From: Elusimicrobiota bacterium
Lineage (GTDB): Bacteria > Elusimicrobiota > Endomicrobiia > Endomicrobiales > Endomicrobiaceae
Assembly (NCBI GenBank): GCA_017528425.1
Contig: JAFXOV010000064.1
Location: 1 to 60,966 of the forward strand
DNA length: 60,966 bases
Direction: 5' to 3'
Numbering within the stretch: the first letter of the stretch is position 1; the number at the start of each line of letters is the position of its first letter. A program made the translations under genes and the position numbers. The notes beneath the pieces were generated by a model, which searched no databases, was not told the DNA's origin, and was given only the letters and a program-made list of their open reading frames with translations. Below, in pieces: positions 1 to 9,100 of this stretch.

Positions 1-66
1 AAGGCTTTCCTGCTCTGCGACAGTCAACTTACCGATAATATCTAATGCGTCTTTGATAGTAGGCAT
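1..66 (-). CDS. 5' end of an unidentified gene running off the window
   Basis: Only the first 22 codons are present, starting MPTIKDALDIIGKLT and leaving the window with no stop. The start is supported by a near-perfect Shine-Dalgarno sequence, AAGGAGGT, a few bases upstream on the minus strand (about 75-82). The short predicted helical N-terminus gives no recognisable function; the ending TVAEQESL is loosely like the N-termini of small antitoxin or regulator proteins, but that is not evidence of a family. It is divergent from the truncated pglX-like frame, which starts only 77 bases away, so it occupies the place where the 5' part of pglX should lie. Confidence 0.5.
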   Translation of the reverse strand, partial: MPTIKDALDIIGKLTVAEQESL

Positions 67-143
67 ATCCAATTACCTCCTTCGGTGGTACTGTTTCTTA
101 CTATTATTATACGCTATTTCTCGTCAAAAATCAACCATTTATT

Positions 144-2420
144 GTGACAGAGCCTTTGAAAATACTAACTACTAAATTTGATGTAGTAACGGCTAATCCC
201 CCATATACGGCTTCAGCAGATTATGGCGAAGAATTAAAATTTTTTATAGAAAAAAATTATAGGATTACTAATTATAAATTTAGCGAAAATTTATATAGTG
301 CCTTTTTGAAAAGATCATATGAATTATTGCATAACCACGGATTTATTGGAATGATTCATCCTTATACATTTATGTATATATCTGATTTTAGTGATGTTAG
401 AAAATATATATTAGATAACTCAAATATTAATTTACTTGTAGAATTAGATATTGGTGGAGTTTTCAAAGATGCAAATTTAGAACCTGTAATGTATGTTTTT
501 GAAAAAAATATGAAATCTTCTAAATCAACATTCTTTGATTTAAAACCATACATAGGGCTATCAAATAAACAAGAACTATTTGATAATCTATACAATAATT
601 ACATAAATAATTATAATTTGGAAAACATATACATTTTGGATCAAAACAAATTATTCCAAATAAAGGATGCTCCTTTTATATATTGGATTTCGGATGATTT
701 CAGAATGAAATTTAAATCCTCACCATTAAAGGATTATATTGATATAAGACAAGGAATCGCAACAGGGTGTAATGATAAATTTCTAAGATTCTTTTGGGAA
801 GTTAATAAAAGTGATATTACAAAGATTAATGAAACTGAACGAAAAAGATATGTTGGCTATGCTAAAGGTGGAAGATTTAATAGATGGTCTGGAAACTTAT
901 GGTTAACAATAGATTTTTCTGAAAAAAGTTATAACACATTACTAACCGTTGGAAATACTTTACCAAGTAGGCAATATTATTATAAAGAAGGAATTACCTA
1001 TTCTGCAAGCGGGAGAGGAGGATATGCATTTAGATACTTACCTAAAAACCACGTTTTTGACGTAGGTGGCTCCTCTATGTTTTTAATTCGAGAAGATGTT
1101 AAACTAATGTATGTTTTAGCTTTCCTAAATTCTTCATTGGGATTTTATATTGCTGATAGTTTGAATCCAACTGCTAATATTCAAGTTGGAGATTTAAAAA
1201 AAGTTCCATTTGTTTTACCTGATGAAGACACTCAAAATGAAGTAGGTCAATATGCACAGCAAAATGTCGATCTCACGAATAGCTTATTAAAGTACAAGCC
1301 AAATGAACCTATTTTTGAAAATACAGCTATTGAGGAGTATAACAATAATAAATCTTGGATTGATATTTTGCACTCATTTATACAAGATTATATTGGTATA
1401 AAAGCACTTATACTAAATAATGAAGCAATAATAAATAATAAAATATTTAAAATATTTGATTTATCTGAACAAGACAAAACTTTAGTTGTTAAAAAGCAGG
1501 GTATAAAAATTGGGAATGAGCCGGTAACTAAACAAGCGGCAACTGCCTTTATTGATAAATTTAACAATCAATTGCTTAATGGAACAATTGAACATATAAA
1601 TAATATTGCTAATAAAGGATGTATAGAAAATGAGAAAGACATAATAAATAATTTTGATAAATTTCTTACCTCAAATAATGATCTTGAAGAATTTTCAAAA
1701 AGTTATAATGTTAATCCAATAGATGTTTGGTACATTTTTACAAACAATAAAGTAATTCCAACTGCATTTTCCAAAGAACTTGGTTTTGAGTTTGTGACAA
1801 AGATAGTTACTGATGTTCTTAACAAAGATGATGATGGAATTATACCTTTAGTCAAAAATGCGGGCGAAAAAACCTTGATTGAATCATTGGAACAAGAATT
1901 AATAAATAAAAATTATGATCTTGCTCAAATAAGTTCTATAAAACAACTTATAGGAAAAGAATTAAATGAATTTATTGTTGAAGATTTCTTTAAAATACTT
2001 TCAGATTACTTAAATCCATTTAGAAATTTACCAAAGACTCCTTACATTTGGCATTTAACGAGTGGAAAAGAAAAGGCGTTTGAATGCTTTATATCGATAT
2101 ATAAATGGTCTCGTGATAATTTAATGAGATTAAGATCTGTTTATGTTGAACATAGAGAACGTTCTTTGATTAATAGGGAATCAGATTTACAGAATAATAA
2201 TTCTGCTCAAGCACAAGCGGAAAAATCCCAAATTAAACTTCAATTAGATGAGTTAAAGGAATTTAAAAATAAGATAGATAATTTGTTGGCTTCCGGCTAT
2301 GATCCAAAATTAGATTCTGGTGTTGGCAAAAATATTGCTCCATTACAAGAACGAAAGATGCTTTCTTGTGATGTTCTAAACGCAAGTCAACTTAATAAGT
2401 ATTTAAATGCAGATTGGTAG
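144..2420 (+). pseudogene. pglX: 5'-truncated BREX adenine-specific DNA methyltransferase (PglX-like)
   Basis: The 758-codon frame encodes the C-terminal two thirds of a PglX-type N6-adenine methyltransferase. The catalytic NPPY motif appears within the first 25 residues, after KFDVVTA, and the PglX-like stretch PYIWHLTSGKEKAF lies near the C-terminus. Intact BREX PglX proteins are about 1,200 aa and carry the SAM-binding motif well before NPPY; here it is absent, so activity is not expected. The only nearby start is a GTG at 144 without a clear ribosome binding site. The reading frame stays open upstream to about 63, but that DNA is the leader of a divergent gene. The downstream partner is a pglZ-like frame 6 bases away, the order seen in type 1 BREX. 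The call as a BREX remnant is firm; whether the 5' part lies elsewhere, for example by inversion, cannot be seen. Confidence 0.85.
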
Positions 2421-2426
2421 AGTGAT

Positions 2427-2993
2427 ATGTTAGATAAATGGCTTAATGACGATATTAATAATTTGTTCAATAACGGTTCAACTATTGTTTTAATAGATGA
2501 ATCAGGTGAAATGAAAAATATTCTTACTAAATTAAACCTTAATTGTAAGGTATATGAGGTAAATTCTCCATTGGAAGAATTAAAAGCACGCTATGAGATA
2601 GAAAAGTACTATGGAGAACAAAATCTAATATATACAAATACCCAATACAACAAGTTGAAATTTGTATTAGAATATGCCTCAATAAATGGTTATATTGATA
2701 TATATTCTCTTGCAGATTATGTTAAAAATAAACTTTATAACAATTACAAAATAGTTATTAACAATTTAATACCTGAAGAATATAAATCTGCCGCTATATA
2801 TAGTATAGGCAAAGATATCTCGTATTGGCATAATATTCAAACTGTTGGTGCTGAAGGTATATTAGACATTAAACGTTCTTCATTAGACTTCTTAAATAAT
2901 CCTGATAATTATTTAAAATCATTAGATGAAACATCGGTTGAGGCTTTTTGCAGAAAAATATTTGAATTGTTAGAACTTGAATATATGGTATAA
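2427..2993 (+). pseudogene. pglZ: 3'-truncated BREX alkaline-phosphatase-family protein (PglZ-like) N-terminus
   Basis: The 188-aa product starts MLDKWLNDDINNLF and contains IVLIDESGEMKNIL, the pattern of the N-terminal region of type 1 BREX PglZ. Intact PglZ proteins are several hundred residues longer and carry the alkaline-phosphatase-like core, which is missing. The frame ends where a 37-bp repeat begins: the last codon (GTA) and the stop codon (TAA) at 2988-2993 are the first six bases of that repeat. Six bases separate it from the pglX-like frame, so the two were one transcription unit. It is a broken gene; the remaining protein, if made, has no catalytic domain. Confidence 0.75.
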
Positions 2994-3024
2994 AAAGGGT
3001 GGTTTGTTTTATACAAATTTAACT
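2988..3024 (+). repeat. 37-bp palindrome-bearing repeat, copy 1
   Basis: This is an exact match to the copies at 3309-3345 and 3614-3650. Its left part holds an inverted repeat, GTATAAAA and TTTTATAC, with an 11-base loop, and its right end is AAATTTAACT. It interrupts the pglZ-like gene and supplies that gene's stop codon. Confidence 0.95.
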
Positions 3025-3308
3025 TAACTTGTTCTTTTTGCTCTTCGAACAAATAAGGATTTCCTTTATAATCCTTGACACCTGATAACATTTCTGTTAT
3101 ACTTATTGTGCTGGGTAGGTGCGAAAGCTGATAACTTCGGCTTAACTTACCCAGCTTTTTTATTTCTACAACATCATATAAATGAACTACATTAGGATTT
3201 ATTTCTTTTTCTCCTTTCTTTTGCTCTGCAAATAATTTAACCGTATAAATAGAGTTTCCAAACCTTACAGGCACATAAAAATAATAATAACTCTCTACAT
3301 TCTTTTTT
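3025..3308 (-). pseudogene. fragment of a phage or mobile-element polyvalent protein (nuclease-like domain)
   Basis: On the minus strand this segment is open throughout and encodes about 95 residues, including YVPVRFGNSIYTVKLFAE and SITEMLSGVKDYKG. This resembles the end of the barnase/EndoU/ColicinE5-RelE-like domain found in large polyvalent proteins of phages and conjugative elements; the assignment is from memory and is moderate. The frame runs on through both flanking 37-bp repeats with no start codon of its own, so both ends look like interior parts of a longer protein. It is opposite in strand to the pglZ-like fragment and to the next fragment. Confidence 0.45.
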
Positions 3309-3345
3309 GTATAAAAAGGGTGGTTTGTTTTATACAAATTTAACT
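3309..3345 (+). repeat. 37-bp palindrome-bearing repeat, copy 2
   Basis: Identical to copies 1 and 3 over 37 bases, 321 bases after copy 1. The same GTATAAAA/TTTTATAC inverted repeat is present. It separates two unrelated gene fragments on opposite strands. Confidence 0.95.
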
Positions 3346-3613
3346 GTTGATAATAAAAATACGAACGGATCTGATATATGGGGTAAAGTATCATACTTTG
3401 CTCGCCAAAATCAAATCCGCAATTTAAGTGTACTACAAAAATCGGATATTGTCAAGAAGTTTAGTACACTACAGCAGCAACAACAAGAGCAGCCGAGAGG
3501 ATCTATAACTTCTTTTGACAGACAATATTGGATTGATTTGTTTAGCGGAAGCGATAAGAGTACTTTGTTGCATGAAGGTAGTCATGGATTTTTAAGTGAA
3601 GTGCTTTATTTTG
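3346..3613 (+). pseudogene. fragment of a polyvalent protein with a zincin-like HExxH motif
   Basis: The plus-strand frame between repeats 2 and 3 encodes DRQYWIDLFSGSDKSTLLHE followed by GSHGFL. HEGSH fits the HExxH zinc-peptidase motif, and the context of a short beta-strand region, DKST, then HExxH is typical of metallopeptidase domains in phage polyvalent proteins. There is no start codon or ribosome binding site that belongs to it; the apparent start lies in the preceding repeat and the frame ends inside the following repeat. It is therefore a remnant, probably of the same prophage-like source as the neighbouring minus-strand fragment. Confidence 0.5.
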
Positions 3614-3650
3614 GTATAAAAAGGGTGGTTTGTTTTATACAAATTTAACT
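3614..3650 (+). repeat. 37-bp palindrome-bearing repeat, copy 3
   Basis: Third identical copy, 305 bases after copy 2. It ends the zincin-like fragment. A diverged partial copy of the right half follows at 3721-3740. Confidence 0.95.
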
Positions 3651-3720
3651 ATCCAAACACATTTCTTTTCTTTGCAAAGTGTAACTAAACTATGTTAGAA
3701 TAAAATTACCGCGAAAAATT

Positions 3721-3740
3721 TATTTTATACAAACTTAACT
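3721..3740 (+). repeat. partial, diverged copy of the right half of the 37-bp repeat
   Basis: Twenty bases match the last 20 bases of the repeat with two differences (TTTTATACAAACTTAACT against TTTTATACAAATTTAACT, plus one further change). The left half is missing. It lies about 20 bases before the start of the M20 peptidase gene and marks the right edge of the scarred region. Confidence 0.6.
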
Positions 3741-3760
3741 AAAAACCATAGGAGCAAATC

Positions 3761-4924
3761 ATGGATATCAGTGAATTAAGAAAAGAAAACGAATTAATAA
3801 ATTTATTTTGTTCCATTGCGGAAATTCCGTCACCGTCACTAAAAGAGGAAAAAGTCATCGATTGGATTTGCAATTATTGTAAAACAAATAATTTGCCTTG
3901 CGAGACAGACGACTATAAAAATATATACATAACAATACCTGCAACGGATAAGAATAAGAAACCGATTTTGTTGTCAGCACATATGGATGTTGTAGGAGAT
4001 GATTCCCCCGTTGCTCCTTATTTGGACGGCGATTTAATAAAAGCCAAAGGCAGAACTCTCGGTGCAGACGATAAGGCTGGTGTTGCAAATGCATTATATT
4101 TCGCGAAAGAACTTATAAAAAGGTCTGATATAAAGCATGGTGGACTAGAACTTCATTTTACCAGAGACGAAGAAAACGGTATGACCGGCATAAAAAATAC
4201 GGACTTTTCAAAAATAAATTCAAAGTATGTGTTGGTATTAGACAGCGATGCTCTCGGACAATGTTTGGTTGCAGGAGCAAGTTATGTAGATGTAAATTTA
4301 AAAGTATCTGCACCAAAAGGCGGACATTCCGGGAACGATATCGGGGATAACACAAGAAAAAATGCAGCAAAATTAATTGCGGAGTTGGTTTCCGATATGC
4401 CGCAAGGTGTTTTTTACAGTGAAAACGGGCAAGTTGTAACTTCTTGTAATATCGGCGGAATTTCAGCGGGCAACTTAAATGTTACAAACGTTATAAATAC
4501 CGATGCTGAGGCAACATACTCTATAAGAAGTTCAAATAAAGCAAAAGAAAACGATCTTATACAAACGATGCAGAAAACAGTTGATGCGTTTAACAAAAAA
4601 TATGAAGGTATAGCAACGGCAACAATTGTGTTTAATGTAAAAATGCCGATGTTCGAAAAAAATCAAGATGAATATATGCCGAATTTATTTTCAAAAGTAG
4701 CTAAAAAAATCGGAATAAAGCCTGAAATTTCATCGTTTCATGCGGGAGCGGAAACTCATATTTATGCCAACAAACAAAATGCTAAAGGTGAAACTTTTTC
4801 CCCGTATTTAATAGGATTGGCAACCGTATGCAATATGCACTCCGCCAACGAATATGTTGATTATAAAACAATGATAAAAGGCCAAGAGTTGCTAAAAGCT
4901 TTATTCGAAGCTTATAATGCTTAA
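3761..4924 (+). CDS. M20 family metallopeptidase (PepT-like tripeptidase/dipeptidase)
   Basis: This 387-aa cytosolic zinc exopeptidase should trim small peptides. It has the M20 metal-site pattern: H74 and D76 in SAHMDVVG, D103 in GADDKAG, the acid pair E137-E138 in TRDEENG, and a late His in NMHSANEY. The central segment GGHSGNDIGDNTRKNA is the dimerisation-domain signature of the PepT/YqjE branch. An AGGAGC ribosome binding site precedes the ATG. The GT9 gene follows with overlap or near contact, so the two are probably cotranscribed. It is the first intact gene after the BREX and phage scar. Exact substrate is unknown. Confidence 0.9.
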   Translation: MDISELRKENELINLFCSIAEIPSPSLKEEKVIDWICNYCKTNNLPCETDDYKNIYITIPATDKNKKPILLSAHMDVVGDDSPVAPYLDGDLIKAKGRTLGADDKAGVANALYFAKELIKRSDIKHGGLELHFTRDEENGMTGIKNTDFSKINSKYVLVLDSDALGQCLVAGASYVDVNLKVSAPKGGHSGNDIGDNTRKNAAKLIAELVSDMPQGVFYSENGQVVTSCNIGGISAGNLNVTNVINTDAEATYSIRSSNKAKENDLIQTMQKTVDAFNKKYEGIATATIVFNVKMPMFEKNQDEYMPNLFSKVAKKIGIKPEISSFHAGAETHIYANKQNAKGETFSPYLIGLATVCNMHSANEYVDYKTMIKGQELLKALFEAYNA

Positions 4925-4943
4925 CAAAAAACAGGACTCAAAA

Positions 4944-6044
4944 ATGAAATATAAAAATATTGTAATACTCGCGAATACCGGAATCGGTGATTTTGTTAGG
5001 GCAACATCTGCCTTATCTTTGATAAGACAGTACGATAAAAATATTGAAATAACATTAATTACTTGTAATAGGTATGTAGATCTTATAGATAAAAGTTTAA
5101 ATATCAATAAAATTATCACCGCAAACAATAAATATTATTCCAATTACAACAGATTTATAAGAACTTTTTATAAGTTGTTTTGGTCAATAAAAAACTTAAA
5201 ATATTTTTATAAAAAAGATGCCTTCTTGTTTTTAGATATCTCGATGTTTTTTGCCATAATAGTTAAATACTTATACAGAATAAAAAATATTATAGGTCCG
5301 GACAATTTTTCCTTTGGGTATAATATACCTAACAGCTCTTCCAAATTTTACACGATAGCAGTGAAAATGCCAAAAGATGCGGATAGAGATTCTGTTATTA
5401 TGAGATATCAAATGATTACAAGATTTGTTTTTCCTACATATAATTTATGTTTACCTGTGTTGCCAAACACAAAACATTTAAAAGATAAAATATTGAATCT
5501 AATGGGTAAAACAAATAAATATAAAATAGTTATTTCTCCGTGCGGTTCTGTTCCTTGGAGAAGATTCGACACACAATTTCTTAAAGATTTAATATTAAAG
5601 CTGAATAATTTATATGATATAACGTTTTTTATTGCGGGTAATTCTAAAGCCGATAAAGAATGTTGTTTGAAATTATTGAATTTAATAAAACAAGAAAATG
5701 TCGATATTAGAAATATTGTCGGGGAAACATCGTTATTGGAATTAAAAGAATTGTTTTATAATACCGATTTACTCATAACGGTTGATACAGGTACCTATCA
5801 TATTGCAGCAACAACAAGCGTGCCTATAATATCGGTACACAGCGGTGTTTTTCCGGAAAATTCCGGAGCTATTAGTTCTAAGGTTATACCATTGTGCTCT
5901 TACAGAGAATGTGCACCATGCGGATTAAAACTGTTTAAGACAAAATTTGTTTGTAAAAATCCGTTATGTGTTAAAGATATAACTTCCGAAATGGTCATTG
6001 ACAAAGTAACAGATATTCTGTCTTCAAAGATAAAAGAGTCATAA
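4944..6044 (+). CDS. glycosyltransferase family 9 (heptosyltransferase-like)
   Basis: The product (366 aa from the chosen start) resembles ADP-heptose:LPS heptosyltransferases: NIVILANTGIGDFVRATSAL at the N-terminus, VISPCGSVPWRRF in the donor-binding half, and LLITVDTGTYHIAATTSVPI near the C-terminus. It should add a sugar to lipopolysaccharide core at the inner face of the membrane, which fits the gmhA and rfaE2 genes further right. An in-frame ATG at 4917 overlaps the previous stop, but CAGGA sits 7-8 bases before the ATG at 4944 and the family homology starts there. A cysteine-rich tail (CAPCG, then CKNPLC) could bind a metal or form disulfides. Confidence 0.85.
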   Translation: MKYKNIVILANTGIGDFVRATSALSLIRQYDKNIEITLITCNRYVDLIDKSLNINKIITANNKYYSNYNRFIRTFYKLFWSIKNLKYFYKKDAFLFLDISMFFAIIVKYLYRIKNIIGPDNFSFGYNIPNSSSKFYTIAVKMPKDADRDSVIMRYQMITRFVFPTYNLCLPVLPNTKHLKDKILNLMGKTNKYKIVISPCGSVPWRRFDTQFLKDLILKLNNLYDITFFIAGNSKADKECCLKLLNLIKQENVDIRNIVGETSLLELKELFYNTDLLITVDTGTYHIAATTSVPIISVHSGVFPENSGAISSKVIPLCSYRECAPCGLKLFKTKFVCKNPLCVKDITSEMVIDKVTDILSSKIKES

Positions 6045-6095
6045 TAACAGAAACTATTGAGATAAAATCGGATATAGACTAAAATATACAAGAGG

Positions 6096-6151
6096 GAGTT
6101 TGTTGTAATAATAAACTCGGATTTTGCAAATTGCAGCAATATCGCGAGTTT
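6096..6151 (+). promoter_or_regulatory. two mutually exclusive hairpins in the leader of the giant gene
   Basis: AAACTC at 6113-6118 can pair upstream with GAGTTT at 6096-6101 (11-base loop), or, extended to AAACTCG, downstream with CGAGTTT at 6145-6151. The longer arm encloses a small inner hairpin, TGCAA-A-TTGCA, at 6125-6135. Such competing pairings are the layout of an attenuator, but there is no long T run after the second one and no known riboswitch class is recognised. Confidence 0.25.
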
Positions 6152-6199
6152 GGTTTTCGTGGTGTATAAAAATAAAATTGAATTTTATAAAAATACAAA

Positions 6200-9100
6200 A
6201 TGCTCGAAACGGTAAAAACAATATTTTTTAAAAATATAAATAAATATACAGCTGTTTTTGTGACGATAGGGTTAATCCTGTCATCATCCGGTATTGATGT
6301 GTTTGCTGTACCGGCAACTTCCCTTTCAACTTTAAATTATCCCGCATATATTGAAAATAACGTTGTTCCTTTCAATCTCGGGAAAGTTACAAGTTCCGCA
6401 GATTTTTCGACATCTAAAGTTGTAATTCAACTTCAAGATTTGCACGGAGATCCCAAAACTCAAAAAAATATAGCTTCAATCCTTTCTTTTTTAGATAAAA
6501 AATACGGTATATCCGACATTTATGTTGAAGGTGCACCTAAAGGAAAATTAAGTACAAAATGGCTTTCCGATATATCCGACAATTCAACAAAAAAGGCATT
6601 TGTTGAAACAATGATATCGTCCGGAGAACTGTCCGGGGCGGAATATTTTTCTGTTACTGACGGGAAACCAAACATTTTAAACGGTATTGAAAATTTTGAT
6701 GCATACTCCGCAAATCTTGTAAGACTGGGAGAAATGAAAAAAAATCAAGCCGTTGTCGAGGCACAACTTTTACCTTTACGTACACAAATAGAAACACTTG
6801 GCCAAAAGATTTATGGTAAAGATAACAAAAACATTTTTGTTTTATCTAAGAAATATAAAGAAAATAAAATTGTTGCAGGAAAATATTTCGGAACTTTATT
6901 TAAGTTTGCACAAAAATACAATATAAGCATAGATAAATATCCGCAACTTTCGTTGTTCAAACAAATTATTTCAATAAGAAAAAAAATCAATACCGATGCA
7001 ATAGCTAAAGAAGTGGCGGTTGCAGTGAATTTGTTGAAAGAAGAGTTGCCTTTTACCGAATATAAAGCGTTGACAGAACTATCGAAATCCGATGAAACAA
7101 AAAATATTTTTTATCTTGAAATATATAGACTTTTACAAAAAACAAAAAACTATGAACGATTCACACAAATAAAACTTTTTGCTTCTTATATTCTCCTTAA
7201 TGCGGAAATAAATCCTATTGATTTTGTTCATCAGGAAGAGATGTTAGTGAATGAAATAAGAAACAAATCTGCAAAAACTTCAAGTGAACGAGAAGTTTTA
7301 TTTATGGAACGATTTGCTTCGATTTTTGAATCTTTGCTGCAAAATAAAATCAGTTTTAGAGAATACAAGAATTATAAATATTCTGTTACGGAATTTGAAC
7401 GAGTTTTAGGTAAGTATATCGTTTTCGATAATCTGAATGCTTTAAAAAGCTTTATAGATACGGCTGAAAAATTTTATTCCGTGAATACAGACCGTGACGA
7501 ATATTTTGCAAAATCTATCATTGCCGACAACGATAAAACTGTAGCCAAAAATAATCCTGTGCTACGGGGCAATGTTGAAGATATGTTAAAAAATGCCGCA
7601 AAAATAGATGTTATAATTTCCGGCGGATTTCATACGGCAGGCATTTCAAAACTTCTTGAAAACAAAAAACAAAGTTATGTGGTTATTACTCCGGAAACAA
7701 CCGGTGCGGTTTCCGAGTATGATAATTTGTATGATTCGATAATCAACCGCCAAGCAGCATTGTTTGAGAAAAATGCTTTCGATTTTATTAAAAAGTCCGC
7801 TGTTTTTGAGTTGTCTCCACTAACGGCAGATCCTATTAAAGTTGTGTTCACCATAATTTTTTCCGAACAAACTTTAAGAAAACTTCAAGAAAACAAAATG
7901 CTTGATACAAAGGCTATAGAAGATACGGTAAATTCCGGGTACGGGAAAAAAGTTGTAGAAATTGAAAGTATAGAAATTAATCCGGACACAATACGTATAA
8001 ACGCTAACGGTAAAGAGCTTACAATTAAAAACGGTAAAGTGTTTTACGAAAACGAACCTATAGAAGAAGAAATACCTGCTTCTGTTACCGAAACGGAAGT
8101 TAGTGATGGTATTGCTGTTCAAAATGCGGTAATAGACTTTTTGATTTTATCGGTAAGAAAAAATGTTACCAACGACGAAATCGATGCTGTTTTCGATACG
8201 TTTAACAAACATTATTTGGATACACAAACAATATCCCTATTAAAAAACGCTGCACAAAAGTTTTCTGCGGAACAACGAAAATATATAGAAACAAAAATTG
8301 CCTTAATAGAAAATAATCAAGGTAGACCGTTACTTTCCATCTATAAGTCGTCTCTTGCATCAAAAATAAAATTTAAACCGTTAGCTGTTGCTGTTGAAAA
8401 TTTTTATTCTGTTTTTATAGTTCCTTTTAAAGAACTTAACGATATGGTATCGATAGTAAGCGGTACAATGACACAGAAAGATTTTCTTGAAAAGCACAAA
8501 CAATATGTAAATGGCGATGATAATACAAGACTTGTTATGGAACGAGCCCTTGATTCGATAATACAAACTACCGTTATGTTCGGCGGAAACAATATTTTAG
8601 GGAAAGCCGTAAACTATGTTTTGCATATGTTGCACAATGCAAAAGCGATAGCTTCTCGTTCGGAATTTCAATTTTCAAAAGATAAACATATAACAACCAG
8701 CATTTATGAGTTGATGAAACGAAACGGGCTTGGCGCCATTTATGACGGTCAAGGTACCAATTTCGGAGTATATTCAAAAAATGCTACAAAAATGGAATTG
8801 TGCCTTTTCGATGAACAAGGTAACGAAACAAGATACGAAATGTCTAAAAACAAAAAAGATGTTTGGAATATTTATCTTCCAAATGTAAAACCGGGACAAA
8901 GATACGGTTTCCGTGCATACGGTCCGTACGAACCGCAAAACGGACATTATTTTAATCCCAACAAACTTGCGGTAGATCCTTTTTCGTTCCAACAGGAATC
9001 CCGTTTTGTTTTTGACGATTCTTTAATAGTGTGCGAAAAAGGAAATTTGTATAAGCCCGATACAAGAGATTCCGCACCATTTGTACCTAAGTCTATTGTT

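Noticed and set aside
2909-3394. One 161-aa minus-strand gene
   Set aside because: The frame runs through two copies of the repeat, each coding the same LNLYKTNHPFYT peptide, and overlaps the pglZ fragment. It is a fragment between repeats, not a normal gene.
2988-3650. Integron attC sites with gene cassettes
   Set aside because: The repeat end ATTTAAC fits the RYYYAAC core, but the opposite core and the bulged attC stem are not visible, the intervals hold no complete genes, and no integrase is seen. In AT-rich DNA the core match is weak evidence.
2988-3740. CRISPR array
   Set aside because: The repeat length (37 bp) and identity fit, but the intervals are 284 and 268 bases and contain coding fragments; CRISPR spacers are about 30-40 bases. 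No cas gene is present.
4917-4943. Nine-residue extension of the GT9 protein
   Set aside because: The ATG at 4944 has a better placed ribosome binding site and agrees with the family start.
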